64,000 nt of DNA from Lutraria lutraria (GCA_964023205.1 OZ026847.1:11426182-11490181); one strand, 5' to 3'. Numbered from the stretch's first letter, positions 50,599-64,000 are shown. The notes: generated from the sequence alone by a model not told the origin. Numbers and translations are program-made.

Positions 50599-53500
50599 CT
50601 GAAAATAAAAGAAAATTACATTTAATTATAATTACTATAATCAATCACATATATTTCTATTTGCCCATCTTACACTGTACCTTTATTAAGACATAAATAT
50701 AGCTGCATTCTGGTAGGGGATGTATCAGATCAAGCCATTGGAACTGCGAACAACTTGTTGTTTGGAAATGAGACTAAGTAATGTCTATGATCAGTAAAGA
50801 AAAATGAACTACATCATTAAGAGATTTCTATGTAGATCATAAGGATAAGATTGAATTAAAGAAGAGAAGAAACAGTAATTATCACCCATACTTATTTCAT
50901 TACTAATGGCACGCAACAGTAATTATTATCAACCAAGTTCTAATGCCAAGACAAGACTCCAAGACAAACTCCAAAAGAACATCTTTTTGTAACAATCAAA
51001 GAGTTAACAAAATGCAATAAAACATGTATTAGTTCCGGGCTCATCCACAAAAATCAGGACACAAATACAGTAGTCACCTTTTATAAAATTCCAATAATCA
51101 CAAAATATTCAGAAAAAGCAGAAGCCATCAAAGATGCCACAACAAATGGCAGAAACACACACTTCGTTCCAAGTTCACTTGTGACAAACTACAAAAATCA
51201 CCAGCATTCTGTCTAATATGTATTTTTTCAAATTCCATCATGAAATCTTAAAACTATATATTTCAATCATTCCTAGTAAATAAATCATTTACACTCTTAT
51301 CGCCAAGAGACAGTTTTGACAACAAAACAGAAAAAGTCAGGCGAAATACAACAATCCTATCTGCCTATTCCAGAAATGGCTAAAAAATGGTTTCAGATTT
51401 TAGCTCGTTTTTTTTCATGCAAAACTGTCATCAAAGTACTTTTAAGTAGTTCAACATATAAACATCTGTATTTCACAGGTTTCTAGAAATAAATGGCTTT
51501 CACAAAAAAATACAAAAACATGTTCCGCTCTTAATATTGTAGATTCTAAGATGCCGTAAAGTGTAGCTCATTTTTCAGCAATTAATTTTGGTACAAATAA
51601 AGCCTTGCATTTTAAATTTTTTTTTTAATCATCATTATTAAAACATGCAGCACTGTATATCTATTTATACTGTTATAACTTTTTATGATATGAAAATTTC
51701 CGAACAGAAATTAACTTTGAACTTTTACTGAAATCAATGCATATATATAACAATTAACAAAACTGAAAAATTTATTATGTACTAACATTTTATAAACATC
51801 TAAATATATATACTTAAAATGTCTAAGAAAGAAAAATTCAGACACTCAAGTTTCTCTCTAGAATAAAAAGAAATGATTAATAAAGTATTTTGATTATTAT
51901 CATGATTTTAAAAAAATAAATTAAGTGCCGCCATTTTGCACCAACTTACAGTATCCGAGAAAAAAAGCCTATCTCATTGTCCCAGACCAGAGTTAAGGCA
52001 GTGTGTGAAAATCTTCGATGCAATCCATCAGAATCTGTTAAGCATTAATATTTTATGCCACCTCATAAATTTTTACTTGTTTCCATCATGTAAGAATCGC
52101 AGCAAGCTTGTGGTCTCAAAGCTTTCAGATTGGATATATAATTGTGGGAAAACGTCTTTTCGTTATCATTCGTAAGTTGTTTTTGTCTCTAATAGAGTGG
52201 GGAGGCAAGTCATGAATCCGAATCACTCAAGTGGTTGTAATATTTTTATCAAGCTTCTAGATGATATCACTGTAGAATGGCGAATATTATCAATAAGATC
52301 TCATAAGAATTATTCTAAATTGGTGATGACATTTCCTTCAAAAACCATGTTTCACATCAGAGCATAACTTCTCATCAGGTTTTCTCATGCAGTCGATTAA
52401 AATGCAATTTAAATTCAAGCAGCGAAATGACATATTTTAAGACATTAAGAGAATGGTTCTAAAAAAACGACCAGAAATAGAAACTTATTCACGGCCAGGT
52501 GTTCAACAATTGCGGATTTTTGCCATAGATAATACATAAAATCTGTTCAGAATTGTTCCTAAAATTGTTCAAATGAAAAACTGTTTTAAAGTAAAATACG
52601 ATAAAAAATTGTGGTAAGTGATCTTAAGCATTCAAGTTTTTTCACAGAAAGTGAGTGTTCTAAAATCATGATTAATTTGATAAAAGCATGCTTTTTCCAG
52701 CAGGGCTTTAGTGTCATTTTATCTTAATATAATACATGTAGAACCTGATTAAGGGACAGTCGAGAAAGGGGCCATAGTTATTGTCATGAAGTCTTGAATT
52801 ATGCTAAACAAATTGAAATCTTGCATCAGTGTTCACAGATTGGATCCATTCCATTGAGATTTTCTTACATAAATCATAAATATTTACTTATTACATTGAT
52901 TTTTCTATCTTAGAATTAGCTTTGTCCTTATAAATGCATAATAAAAAAAATCATCTTCGTACTAACTTATAGAATAAATGGAACAAATACAGGCAGTGAA
53001 CAATTCAATAATCATTTAAGTGTATATGGAAAATGATCGACTCCTGCATTTAGTCAAATTATTTTTTTCTAATATCACATGACGTAATGAACAATCTGGC
53101 ATTTACAAAGACTTTTTTTTTATTTCCAGAACAAATAAAGGTTAAACTCTTCAATAACGAAGATCAATAATAGCCGAGCATTCATCAACAACTAAATAAA
53201 CCTCCATGACAGGAGATTCACAAAGTAACCCCTGGAATACCCTAAGACAGTTCATCAATTTCAATGGCAGCTGTGAAATACTCCATATTTTCTCTAGTCT
53301 TAATCTTTGAATTCCCATCTTTCTATCTTTTGTTGACAAGTAGAAACTCAATAATGTGAGCTTTGCCTAAGTTCGCATAACAAACAAAGCAATATGACCT
53401 AACTTGAAAGAAATAAAGCAATTATAAGGTCAATGTTCATGAAATAGAATAAATAGGACTCTAATTTGAAGAGTCAATCATTCTATAAGCATTGATCCAA

Positions 53501-55911
53501 GCCTCCAATGAGTACAGAATTAAGTACTACATAGGCTAATCTTAATCAAATGAAAAGAAGCCCTATGACATACGCTGAAGAAAAATTTCATTTTTTGTCA
53601 TCCAGATCTTTTTAAGGTATCCAAATCAATCCAAGTCTGCTCAATCATTCCAACAAAACTGTCAATTCTGATTGGTTAATACTGAGCTTAAGCGCAGAAT
53701 TGACCAATGAGTAAGCAGCATCTTCAGACTGGTTTTTGAAGCAGTTTGCAGCTTCCTTAAATCAAGGCTCAGACAAGCAATTAAACCAATGGCAAGCCTG
53801 TATGATGGAACAGATCTTTAAATATGATATTATTACTTTAAGCCATCATGAATGCTGCATGAAGAAGGACATTAAGACATTACTAAGACTCTGTTACAAC
53901 TGCCCAAACAAAGGTTGACAAGAGAAATCAATAGATATAACTTTTACAACATCCAAAGCTATCAGTTATCAGTAAAAGATGTCCATATTTACATTTGCTT
54001 CAATTTCACCTGATAAACATCTGCTCGGTTAATTGTTTAAAATGAAAGTGATGATTCTATACCAGAGGGTCTTGTCATGAAGCCATTGTGAGCTGTACTA
54101 CATTTAGTGAAACATCACTAAAATATGGTCAATAAAAAGACATTAACCACACCTTGATGTGGTCAAGATCTTAAAGCATTAAGGGTCAGGTGTCGATACA
54201 AGTTGTAGTAATAATTATGTCCAGTGTATTGGATGACACTCTAAGGATTGAGTCAAGTACTAGGACTGGCCACTTCAGTGAATTATCAATTTCAAAGAAT
54301 GTATTATACACAGTACGGTAAGTGGTGATGATAGGTTGTCTACATATCAGTTAGGGCCAGAAATAAAATAGACAAGTTTCTGGTTACCTGACCTACGCAA
54401 TATTTAGGCACCGACTGTGATATTTCAAACAGAAAAATCCGAAGTATTTAATACATGGGGACAAATTGTGCCTCTAACATAAGAAAGATAGTGTAAAAAA
54501 ACTGTACAGTAATGGTTTTGCCACCTATCAATCCATTTTTTGTCAACCGAAGCAACCAAAAACATGACATTTTTTGGTCAAAGAATTGAGATACTGTCGG
54601 CAAGGTTAGAAGCATTTGAACTTATAAACTTGATAAGCTGGTAACTAAAATAGGGGATCTTAATGCTACCTTTATAGCAGAATAAATTTTCAAACGAGAA
54701 AATGTGTGGGGTATCAGGAAGAGGGATCAAAATGGAGGGAGAGACTCAGGTAGGTAGGTCGGTTGGTGGGTGTGAGAGAGAGAGAGGGTGGGAGAAGGGA
54801 GAGAGGTTAATTTATTGTGCCATCATGAAGTAAATCTTGACAAGCATGTGTAACAAGCCAGAGATAGCAAAAATATTTTGCTTGCAAGAAATACCATTTC
54901 ATCATTGAACTACGTGTACTTTTATACAGTCACAAGACTTTAAATATCAAAGTGTTGTTTATGCACTAAGCATGCATGCTTATCTTGACTCATCTAGTCA
55001 TACAAACATGTAGTTTACGGAGGCTGATAAATACAAACAAACATATCAACATTGGCCAACACTAGTGGGTGAATTTGGAATCATTTTCTTGGCACGAAAT
55101 CTAACAGAATATGAATATGAGTCACAGTGAGAATTAATCACATGCTATAAAAAAATACAACAAACATGATCATATGAGTCCTGCAAACCACATAGTGAAA
55201 GGGCAGCCAAAGAGATCAACAGGCTGTCTAGCGGCTGCGCACACACAAAATGCAGGATGTGGGTGACCTTGAACTTGATGCACTAGTTCTGATAATGGCA
55301 GTGCAAGTTCAAATTCAAGGCTTAAGGCATGAAACTTGAGGTTTCACATTTATACCAGAAAATCTTTTTTAAGTTAAAGCTATATTTTGTTTGATAATAT
55401 TGGATGTGCAAATTAATGGGCAAAAATGAGATCTCTCTGTTTCAACTTAGTAGTCCAAGATCCAGCACTGATCTCTAGCTGTGTGGTCCATTATCTAGGT
55501 AGTCTTCCAGTCTTTGAATTATTTTTTTGTGACAGGTTGACGGCCAATATACTTTATGAAGAAAACTCTCAAAAAATAGGTTGTCCGAATAGGCCGGGAC
55601 TTAAAGAAGGAAAAAAAACTTTCGGGCAGCCGGGCAACCAACTAATTCGAAGACTCATGTCTTCAGTCTTTCAACTTGGAAACCTAAGATGAAGCTTGTA
55701 TTTAAGTGAAATACAATGTACTCAGTGGTTGAAAACACTGAATTTTCCCAAGATTTGCAAGCAACATTATATCTGCTTGCTTTAAAATAATTGCTATTGA
55801 ACAATAAATGTCACATTTAAAGCCAAACTAACAATTAACAGATCAACTTCCCTTCTCTTTTATAACAAAATTATCAGCTGATCTAATGAATGTAATCTAA
55901 AGCATACATAC
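50599..55911 (-). other. MECOM: PRDM3/16 intron (5.3 kb)
   Basis: Phase 0 intron within the PR domain. It holds a short dyad near 53655-53711 (GTCAATTCT...AGAATTGAC with flanking CCAAT motifs) and a GA-rich patch at 54770-54810. No coding exon recognised. Confidence 0.75.
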
Positions 55912-56001
55912 CTGATTCTGTAACTGAACAGCCATCAAGTTGCTGGATTCCGTATTGTCCGATTTCTTTATGTATTTTATTAACTGCTGTCCAACACTAA
56001 C
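55912..56001 (-). CDS. MECOM: PRDM3/16 homologue, central PR-domain exon
   Basis: 90 nt, 30 codons, phase 0 at both ends. Acceptor TCTGGTTTCAG at 56002 and donor CAG/GTATGT at 55911. It encodes VSVGQQLIKYIKKSDNTESS then NLMAVQLQNQ, matching the W-L/M-K-Y-[IV]...EQNLVA-Q segment of PR domains; the usual Trp before the Lys is Leu-Ile here. With the next exon it continues directly into LYYRAIREI. The first half of the PR domain (GLGVW and YGWE regions) was not found between 56002 and 64000 and should lie upstream of the window. Confidence 0.85.
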
Positions 56002-56312
56002 CTGAAACCAGAAAAGATAAAAAAATACATTATTTCTTAGGTTATCTTGTCAACTTATTTTGTGTAGCTGTTGGAAGCTGGCTCATTTCTGATGATTGGT
56101 AGTTGGCACTACGCCCTTTGTTTTATTAACTATCCTGTGATATTCACTGCTAATTACCAAGCAATGCCTATTGGTCTGGGACGAGAAAACTGAACAATTT
56201 ACGCCCACAGACAGTAAAAAGTCTTGAGTCCCAAATTTGGACTAAAATAGACGAGAGTACTAAAATCTTAAAGTGAGTCTAAGGACCACTGTCTAACGAA
56301 GCTCAGCTTGCC

Positions 56313-56349
56313 ATTGGTTAATTTTGATTAGTACTCAAAATTAACCAAT
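56313..56349. repeat. Perfect 15-bp palindrome with 7-nt spacer
   Basis: ATTGGTTAATTTTGA, TTAGTAC, TCAAAATTAACCAAT. The arms are exact reverse complements and end in CCAAT/ATTGG. It lies about 310 bp upstream of the central PR-domain exon, inside the intron. It could be a bound dyad site or the remains of a tiny MITE. Confidence 0.85.
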
Positions 56350-57739
56350 CAAGAGGCTTTTATTGACTAAATGAGTTAAACTCCCTGTTACATGGAATAG
56401 CATGTAAAAGTTTCATTTTAATATAACTTAAATAAATTCTATGTTCGATTAAAACAAATTCAAAAAATCGTAGTAACAATTCATTGAACACAATCTTATA
56501 AATAATGTATTGATTCTCATTTAACTTACAATTCATTATTTTACATGGAGTTCAAGAAGCTGGTCAGGGCTGATCAGAATAGTGTTATAAATATTTATTG
56601 AATTTGTTCACTCACTATAATAAGCTTTGAGGTTATACTATTAAATGTGATTCAAGGTTACATATTAAACTACACATATAAAACTTATTCTTATTTTCAT
56701 AATGTGATGTCATCTTTCATTATTTATTACAACACACAAAATCAACAGCCCTTTATTGATTCTGCAACCCTCTTTTAAAGTTAGATTACTAAAGTACTCA
56801 ATTATGATACTCAATTTGTAAAAGGAATGTATAATCTTATTATTTCTATTTTTATCATAAATCGCAGATCAGTGCAAAACTTTATTTGCTGACAGTAAAG
56901 ATTGCTCCAGATGAAAAAGATTTGTCACAATTTAACCTGCTAAATATGACAACAAGTTTTGAAAACTCATGGAAAAGAAATGGAAATTACTATCATACAC
57001 AATTAAACAGCATAACCTTTTGCAGCCAGTCAATATTTTATAGACTTCAATTTTATCAAATTGCAGAAAGCCTTACCAAAATAGTCCCCACCACCAAGTA
57101 GCTATAAACATTTCCCCTGCAGATTGCAGAGGTACTAATTTAAAAAAAAATTCAATTAAAATCATGTTCATTATGACATTTCAGTGTAATGGTCATTTCA
57201 CAAAATAGTAATACAGAACTGCGAATAATAAGCTTTCTTTGTAAAAAGGCTTATCAGTCCATATTTTTAGCAATCTCAATAGAAGAATGAAAATTTTATA
57301 ATTCCTTAAGTTATTTTCTAAACCTTAAAAAGAATTCAATGGTACTAAAATGCATTTCACTGCCTTCATCTTAATTCAAAAACTTCATGTATCATTTATA
57401 TCATTTAGGTTACTTTTATCAAAAACAATTTTAAACAAAACTTTTACGACACAATAACCTGAATAAAGTCATCCGTAAGTGACAAGCTTTAAAACAAGAT
57501 TTTAAACTTCAATTGAAATGACATTTTTAATAAACATACGTTTAAATTTTTTTAAAAAGATTTATTCTTTAAAAGATATCAATTAACATCATGGTTTCAA
57601 TTAAAATATTGCATACACTTACAATAGTGAAATATTATCCTTAAGATTTACACTACACAGCTGAGTAACTTTCAAAAAAAATCCCCATACTGTAAAATTT
57701 CCCCATAATGTAGCCACTTGTTTGCTTTCAATGAAGTTG

Positions 57740-57900
57740 TCATGCTCCGCCTACTTTATCTTTAAATCCCGCCTATTTATCTGTCTGAAGACACTATGCT
57801 TTGACAGACAGCACATTAACTGCCATCAGCCAATCAGCGAGCTTGTAACAAATCTCCAGCTGAGCAAACCCAATCATGGTGGAGATAGCAGGTGCTATGC
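57740..57900 (-). promoter_or_regulatory. Candidate intronic regulatory patch
   Basis: Locally GC-richer than the intron. In minus sense it carries two GATTGG (CCAAT) boxes, a CAGCTG E-box, CTGTCTGTCAAAG (Meis/TGIF-like), and GGCGGGATTTAAAG plus GGCGGAGC. The combination resembles a promoter or enhancer, for example for an alternative transcript. Motif matches only. Confidence 0.3.
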
Positions 57901-60900
57901 ATAAACCACTTGTACTTTATCAGTTAGTGGATGAATCTAGCAAGTGAAAGTGGTTTTATATGCAGTTGATAAAATTATCAATCAAGGCTTATAATTTGTA
58001 GCTGAAGCCAACAGTAAACTATGCTCTTAAAGATTTTACGAAGGACTGCAATAAATCTTAAGCTAACAGGGAGAAATCTGTCACTTCTTCTGGGTTAATA
58101 CAGAAAAAATTAATCCACTTGCAATATGTCCCAATTGAAATTCATAAAATGAATACAAAAGCTTGTGACAAACATGAAATTCAGAGTTAAACCTTTCTAT
58201 CATTGATTAAATACAATAAAACAATATGTTTCATAACAAGTCAAGTTTATAAGGAATTACGAGCAGACGTCATAATGCTCTATATAGGATTATTTGAAGG
58301 AACAAACTTAAGTCACTAGCAAATTAATCTAATGTAACATTTTTAAAGTTTAAAGCAAATAAAATGGTCAGAAAACAGTAACTCAACCTATACGCTTCAA
58401 TAAAAAAAAAAACTATATACCAATATGGAAAATATGAGCAGAATAAAAGAAAACTTTTTATCCAAGAAAAAAAACTAGAATGATTTTTTTGGGCTTTCAT
58501 AAATTGTGCCAATTTAATAATTAAGTAGTTTATGACATAAGAAAATGTCCTATGTACATTTCTGAATGAAGTTTTGCTTCTGTTCAGAGATTTTATTGAG
58601 ATTATCAAATAAAAAAAATTTAATTCTTAATTTGATTAATTCAAAATTTCATAAAATATGTCTCAGTTGAAAAAGAATGTAATCACATTGTCTGGTGACA
58701 AACAGAACTTGTTTTAGTTCAACAATTAAACCAATCTAACTACCGTAATGATATTAAAGTTCTTTTTTTATCTATGCTTTTTTCCACTTTTTTTGTATCA
58801 ATGATAATAAATATTTGTAAATCGGCTAGCAACAAACACACAAACAACAATAAATCAAAGCACTGAAAGTACAAAAATTGGCAGACAGAGCTTAAAAAAT
58901 ATATTACATTTTATGATTTTTCCTCTCATACATAAAAAAACTCAAAATAATGCCCAAACAAAAATAATTTAATGGTCTTTGCAATTTGAGGCCGTCTTAT
59001 ATTTACCTATATATTATACACACCTTATATATACTTATACTGAGGTTGCTTTATTATTAATCCTTCTCTGTGTGAGTTTTTACAGAATTATCAAATGTTA
59101 CAAAATTATATTATCAGAATTAATGTACTTTATGAATGAGAGGGTTTGGTAGAAGAGAAAAAAATCAATTATCGTTACCTATTTACTCAAATTATTAAAC
59201 ATTCTGTAGCTTAATCAGACATTTCTGACCAAATGATAAAAAAATGTGTCAATAAACGAAGTTATTTTGCAATTCCAGTCATAATTGTGACTAATGACTA
59301 AAGCGTAAGTATACCGGTAGCTCCTCGACCATAAAAATGTGTTTATTATGGGCCGAAGTAACCTAAGTATTAGTGCCAGTATTCAAGTAATCTGCTCTGT
59401 TTCAGATCTTCTGGCACACCTATTTATGTCAAAATGAGTTGAAATTAACGGAAATTCTGTCCTATTAATTAAATGAAATTTATGAGAATGCACGCGAGAG
59501 CCAGGACTCACGGTTTCCGTGGCATCAAAGGAACCAATGGGAGAGAAAATCGCAAAAATGCCTCTAAATGACAAAGACTAAATACCAAAGCTTCCAATGA
59601 TTCTGATTATGCACGGATGGCATTTTACTAGAGATTAATCCTATCATTTTCTTGCCACAATTAACATATATAAAATAGATATTAATTGGTAAATCGGCAG
59701 TATTTAACTACGATAAACTGGTTCAACGTAATGAAGCAGCTGTCACAGACCCATAATCACGCCTTAACTCTACAGATATCTCATTGTCCGCTAGTGATTC
59801 ATGAAAAAATATGTTCTCGGCACCAAGAAATTATTGTCACCAGTCATTTTACGACCATCAGTAGATTTTTTCATTGCCATTGAAACCATTTCCACCTCAT
59901 CGTTAGATGAGTTTTAATAATTATTTCCGCTTATTACTCAGTTAAATACCGACATTTATCCATCACATAATTAGCTATTCTATCGTTTATACTTATAACT
60001 AATAACTAGAAATTATATGTATCTAACAAGATAAGCGCCTCGCCTATGTCATTTATACTAAACTATGCCAGATTATGACATTCATAGACAAAGGGTGTCT
60101 CCCATTATTCTGGAATACAAAGCTCAAAAGCAAACATTATCTTTCCAAAAACCTATTCACTATTACTAATTTTGAAAAAAAAAATTTAAGCGTTTAAATA
60201 AAGTACCAATTACGTGAGACCACAGTCAGAATCATGTAGAAAAATGTATTAATATATAAAATCAAAGCACCCAAGATCTAAATAAATGAGCATAATTTCT
60301 TATATTTAAAATTGAGTGTTTTCATTATTTGAAGTTCTTTTTTACATAAGTATTTCTGTTCTGAACCAAATATATGCAAATTGAAATATTTGAATATAAA
60401 TATAGTATAACTATATATATATATATATATAAATAATTTAATTATATTCAGAATGTATGTTTTTATTTTGGGTGGGGGATATGAACAACCCTTTCTTTTG
60501 GTGCCGACCCAAAAGTTTCCAACAACAAAATGCAAAGTATGAAAATATTTAACAACAAATTGTGCCTCCACAGTGCAAAAGATATACTTTATTAAGAAAC
60601 AAAATTTGATTTTTTTTAAATCCCACCAACCCTTTTCTTTGACCTGAAATACAACTATTTCTCTTTTGGCTCAATAAAAATAAATAAAGAGGAATCAGAT
60701 ATGAAGTTATACCTTTAATATTCAAATATCCACTTTTTTTTATTCTAATATAGCACATCTAGAGTCTACCAATTTCTCCTGACTTCCAACTTTACATAAC
60801 AATAGCACATTAAAAAGTAATAATTTAATTCAAGATGCTTCTTGTTATATTTATATGAGTGACCCTGGTCAGTTTTTGAGCATATTGATGAACAAAATGT

Positions 60901-61090
60901 GTCAATGAAGCAATCTGTTACTAAATGTCATTTTGATCATTTTTTATTGTAATCCAATCAAGAGCTAAAAAAAATAAGTTTGACATTTTTCAACACCTTT
61001 TGGACATAAAAAAGATTATCTTATTATCACCTTGTTAATGTTTGCATGACTCTGATAGCATTTGAGTAACTACCTGTGATAATTAATTAC

Positions 61091-61246
61091 CTGTTGATAG
61101 GCAATTAGGCAAGAAATTGGTCTCAGTTGATTGACCAATTGATGAGCAATCATTTGCTTCAAATGGCTTGAGACAGTGTGACACTTTGTTGTCATTTTAT
61201 AGCTTGGAGTTCTTTTGTTTCCTTTGATTTGATTTGAAATGATGTT
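61091..61246 (-). other. Candidate alternative exon or conserved element
   Basis: A minus-strand frame of 52 codons after a TGA, containing ATG at 61195 and ending CAACAG/GTAATT in phase 0, the phase needed to splice into the exon at 56001. The peptide from that ATG begins MTTKCHTVSSHLKQMIAHQL. It is not part of any PR domain I know. All three frames are nearly open and the DNA is rich in TGATTGAC and CAATTAG motifs, so a conserved enhancer is an equally good explanation. Confidence 0.22.
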
Positions 61247-62550
61247 TCATTTGGGCTTGATTATATTTGCACAAACAAAATATATTTTCAATCCTTAAGC
61301 CAAATTGTAGACTTGATTAAGAAAACACACTGCAGAGTAAATACAGACAGAAAAATATGTATTATGTTATAATTGATGATCAATATTTGTTAATTTGCAT
61401 GTCTAAAAAATGCAGATTTATTATAATTTTTTTCAAATAAAATTAAATACAAGAAATATGTAGTTTTTAGAAAGATTCTGATCAATTACATCATTATACA
61501 AAGTAATATATCTTAAAGCAATACATAAATATTGAAATGAGAAAAAAAAATCTGAATAGAATTGAAAAATAATAACAATTTGCCTAAAATATTTTTCGCT
61601 ATAGCAGGTTTGCAACTGAAAAAATAAATTCCACATTCCTCCTTCTCAGAAGTTCATAAAGACGATAATACCATCTTATCTTCAAGTAACAAATGTATCT
61701 AAACACACCACTCAAAAAATAAACAGCAGTTATACGAAATTAATATCAAACTGTGTATTTCAAAGAAATATGCTTCTGTGGAGAGTGCTACCATAATTGC
61801 TAGAAATTGGACATGTAAATGGAATAAGAAAATAAAAAGTAAAAAGAAAACTTATCAGCATGCGCCGATTCTCCCACAAGACAATAAAAGCATCATTTTT
61901 GGCGCCTTTTCCAACATCGTAATAAAAAGATGATTTTTAGTGAAAATGTCTGAATTGACTCAGATAGGACAAGTTGTTAATAAAATCACTGAGAAAAGGC
62001 ATAAAATTAAGCCCTTATTTTAACAATCTAGATGTAAGGCTAATAGTCACATCATGACTTTAAATTAATATCCCAGCAAGCAAATATCCCAAAGATGTAA
62101 TTTTCATGAGAGTGTAAATATCATGGTTTCACCTGTTGTGAGGATTAGAACGGAATCCACCATGTTGTCACAGACATCCTTGGAATGTATTTAATATGAT
62201 GCTTATAAAAGTGAAAATATTGGGCAATTAATGTTTGTAAGACTTGATAAGCTATTTTCATACAAACACTTTCCGCTCTTGAAAGCTCTTTTTGTAATTC
62301 GTTGAAGAAAGATAAGCAATAAGCAAGTATTCCAGTGAAAGTGTAGGCAAAAGTGTGCAGAACATTTTTATAAGATTTATACATAATAGCCTGAAGCAGC
62401 AGCTGATGAAAAATGTAAGATCTGTCCTTTCAGGTCGCAGTATTGAGCATTTTCGTCTAAGATATAAATAAACTACTGTTTGTTTACTGTTCTTCAAGGA
62501 TATTAGAAATCCTTTTAAACACATCATTAACTTCATGCATACAGTAAATC

Positions 62551-62624
62551 GAAGGCTCAGCGCAACATTGTCGTAACTCATATTGAAATAAGAACAAGTT
62601 ACGACAGTGTTGCGTTGAGCCCTC
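62551..62624. repeat. 74-bp hairpin repeat, copy 2
   Basis: Same length as the copy at 34081-34154, with about six substitutions, one of which (GTTGAG against GCTGAG) is tolerated as G-U in RNA. Located in the PRDM3/16 upstream intron; the only clear dispersed repeat seen in the gene. Confidence 0.8.
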
Positions 62625-64000
62625 AAAATGTTAATATAACTGTACATTCTTGTAAGATGTGAAAAAAAGTTTTTTCATGTTTCTGACAACAGAACATACC
62701 CTACTTATTCCACCGACCATTTACTTTTTTGGTCTCGGCTACTTCTTCTTCCCAATATTTTCATAATTATGATCTATATATATCAGATCTTTACTAAAAT
62801 CTTTTTTTTTTCATAAAAAAAAGTTCCGAAGCAGAACTTTCCTAGCAAACTTATAACTCCTTTAAAAATTCACCCGATTTGTTTGGGTCATTTTTTTATT
62901 GGTCGGTGCTTGATATCAATTACCCATCATAATAACAGTAACTTGGTGTAACAAAGATCCTATTTGTATTATATGAAGATAGAAATTTTCTACAACTTTA
63001 GGACTGGGTCTGCGTTCATGAAAACGCTGCATATAAATATAATGCGGATTTCATCCTCCATTATAACCAAGCCACATTAGAAACACAATCATGACTGACT
63101 TTAAACTTTAAAACTGTAGATTTGATCTTGCTCATTTATAATAGACAAAGTATTCAATGCATGTAGTATCATTTACATACTGTTATGTGGTTCAATTGAA
63201 ATTAATTGGCAAATAAAACTATCAGAAATTTCGATGGAAATTAGGCTCGAAATTTCATCTAGTCTTAACAAATTGTTCAAAATTTGATTTAAATTGAATT
63301 TAACAGTTACGCTCTTTCGACCCTGGATTTCTGCCCTGAATACTGATCAGATAATGATATTGTCCTGTTAAATATCACTTTACCATGAAAAACAATAGGA
63401 TATTGTCTGACGCTCTAGGCTATATATTTCAATATTGAGGCATTCCAAGCAGTGATGAACGGAATCAACCGATTTTATCAAGAAGGGTGTTCAAAAAGAT
63501 TCAGGAACTGGGTAAATTGTTGATCTATCCAGAACGTTATTCTTGGCATTACTGTACCATTAGAGCCCTTATTGCCTAAACAAAAGTAAACTAGATAACC
63601 AATTAACCTAAAATATTTTCAAAGTTTTTGAAAAATAACAAATGATGAAGTCACCAGGGTTTCTCTGGATAGAAAGGGAACATTTAAACATACATCAAAT
63701 TCTGGGACTTACAAAATATGTGTGGCCCCAAAAAATAAATATATCCAGAGAATCATGGCCTTGCCAGAAGTATAATAATCATTGCCACTGAGCCTCTCAG
63801 TATAAGTACACAGCCATTATTATAAAATTACCATCTCTTTCTGATAAGATAAAGTAAAATTATTCCTTAAAATCAGCCTCGAGACATTTCACATCAAGTC
63901 TCAGCTCAATTAAATTTGATTATGATAAAATTAACTGTTAATGCTATTTGTAATAACTTGAGGGAATGATGAGTTCGCATCTAAATTCAGAATGTGGTGG

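Larger units (their letters stand above)
56002..64000 (-). other. MECOM: PRDM3/16 upstream intron, continues beyond window
   Basis: At least 8 kb with no recognised PR-domain exon. It contains the palindrome at 56313-56349, a CCAAT/GGCGGG-rich patch at 57740-57900, an (AT)n run at 60412-60432, a candidate conserved or exonic patch at 61091-61246 and the second 74-bp hairpin repeat at 62551. Confidence 0.65.

Noticed and set aside
56002..64000. Search for the first half of the PR domain
   Set aside because: Checked donor-like sites near 56525, 57610, 59170, 61090, 63717 and 63845 on the minus strand; none ends a frame resembling the GLGVW or YGWE regions.

Overview
The window looks like nuclear DNA of an invertebrate animal, most likely a mollusc (probably a bivalve) or another lophotrochozoan. 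This is an inference from three things: an AT-rich, intron-rich sequence; one recognisable animal developmental regulator split into exons; and many short inverted-repeat transposons and tRNA-derived SINEs of the kind common in molluscan genomes. There is no bacterial-style gene packing. Most open frames of 60-100 codons are chance or lie in repeats.

Right part, about 37.7-64 kb, minus strand: the 3' portion of a PRDM3/PRDM16 gene (MECOM/EVI1/Hamlet family). Five coding exons can be joined with matching splice phases: 56001-55912, 50598-50478, 46082-45941, 44027-43691 and 43189-41261. They give 872 residues: the C-terminal half of the PR domain, a first zinc-finger cluster, two CtBP-binding motifs, a three-finger second cluster and an acidic tail. 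The exon(s) for the first half of the PR domain were not found and probably lie beyond 64000. The introns and the AT-rich stretch below the stop codon (37.7-41.26 kb, candidate 3' UTR) are almost free of transposons.

Middle-left, about 12.7-18.4 kb, minus strand: a small two-exon gene (14775-14685 joined to 13304-12721) encodes a 224-residue secreted protein. Its six mature cysteines follow a beta-defensin-like pattern (C-x6-C, then C-x8-C-x6-CC), but the second and third are separated by a 159-residue basic Gly/Ala/Pro-rich insert flanked by RRR sites. A second, paralogous signal-peptide exon of identical length and phase lies at 18372-18282 with no body exon of its own that I could find. 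This locus is the best candidate for something undescribed.

The rest of 1-37.7 kb is gene-poor and repeat-rich. It holds several families of short elements with CAGT...ACTG ends at TA sites, a TTAA-flanked piggyBac-like nonautonomous element, two opposed SINE copies, tRNA-like repeat heads, a 74-bp hairpin repeat and several minisatellites. A few single candidate exons (notably a signal-peptide exon at 33893-33997, plus strand) are listed with low confidence.
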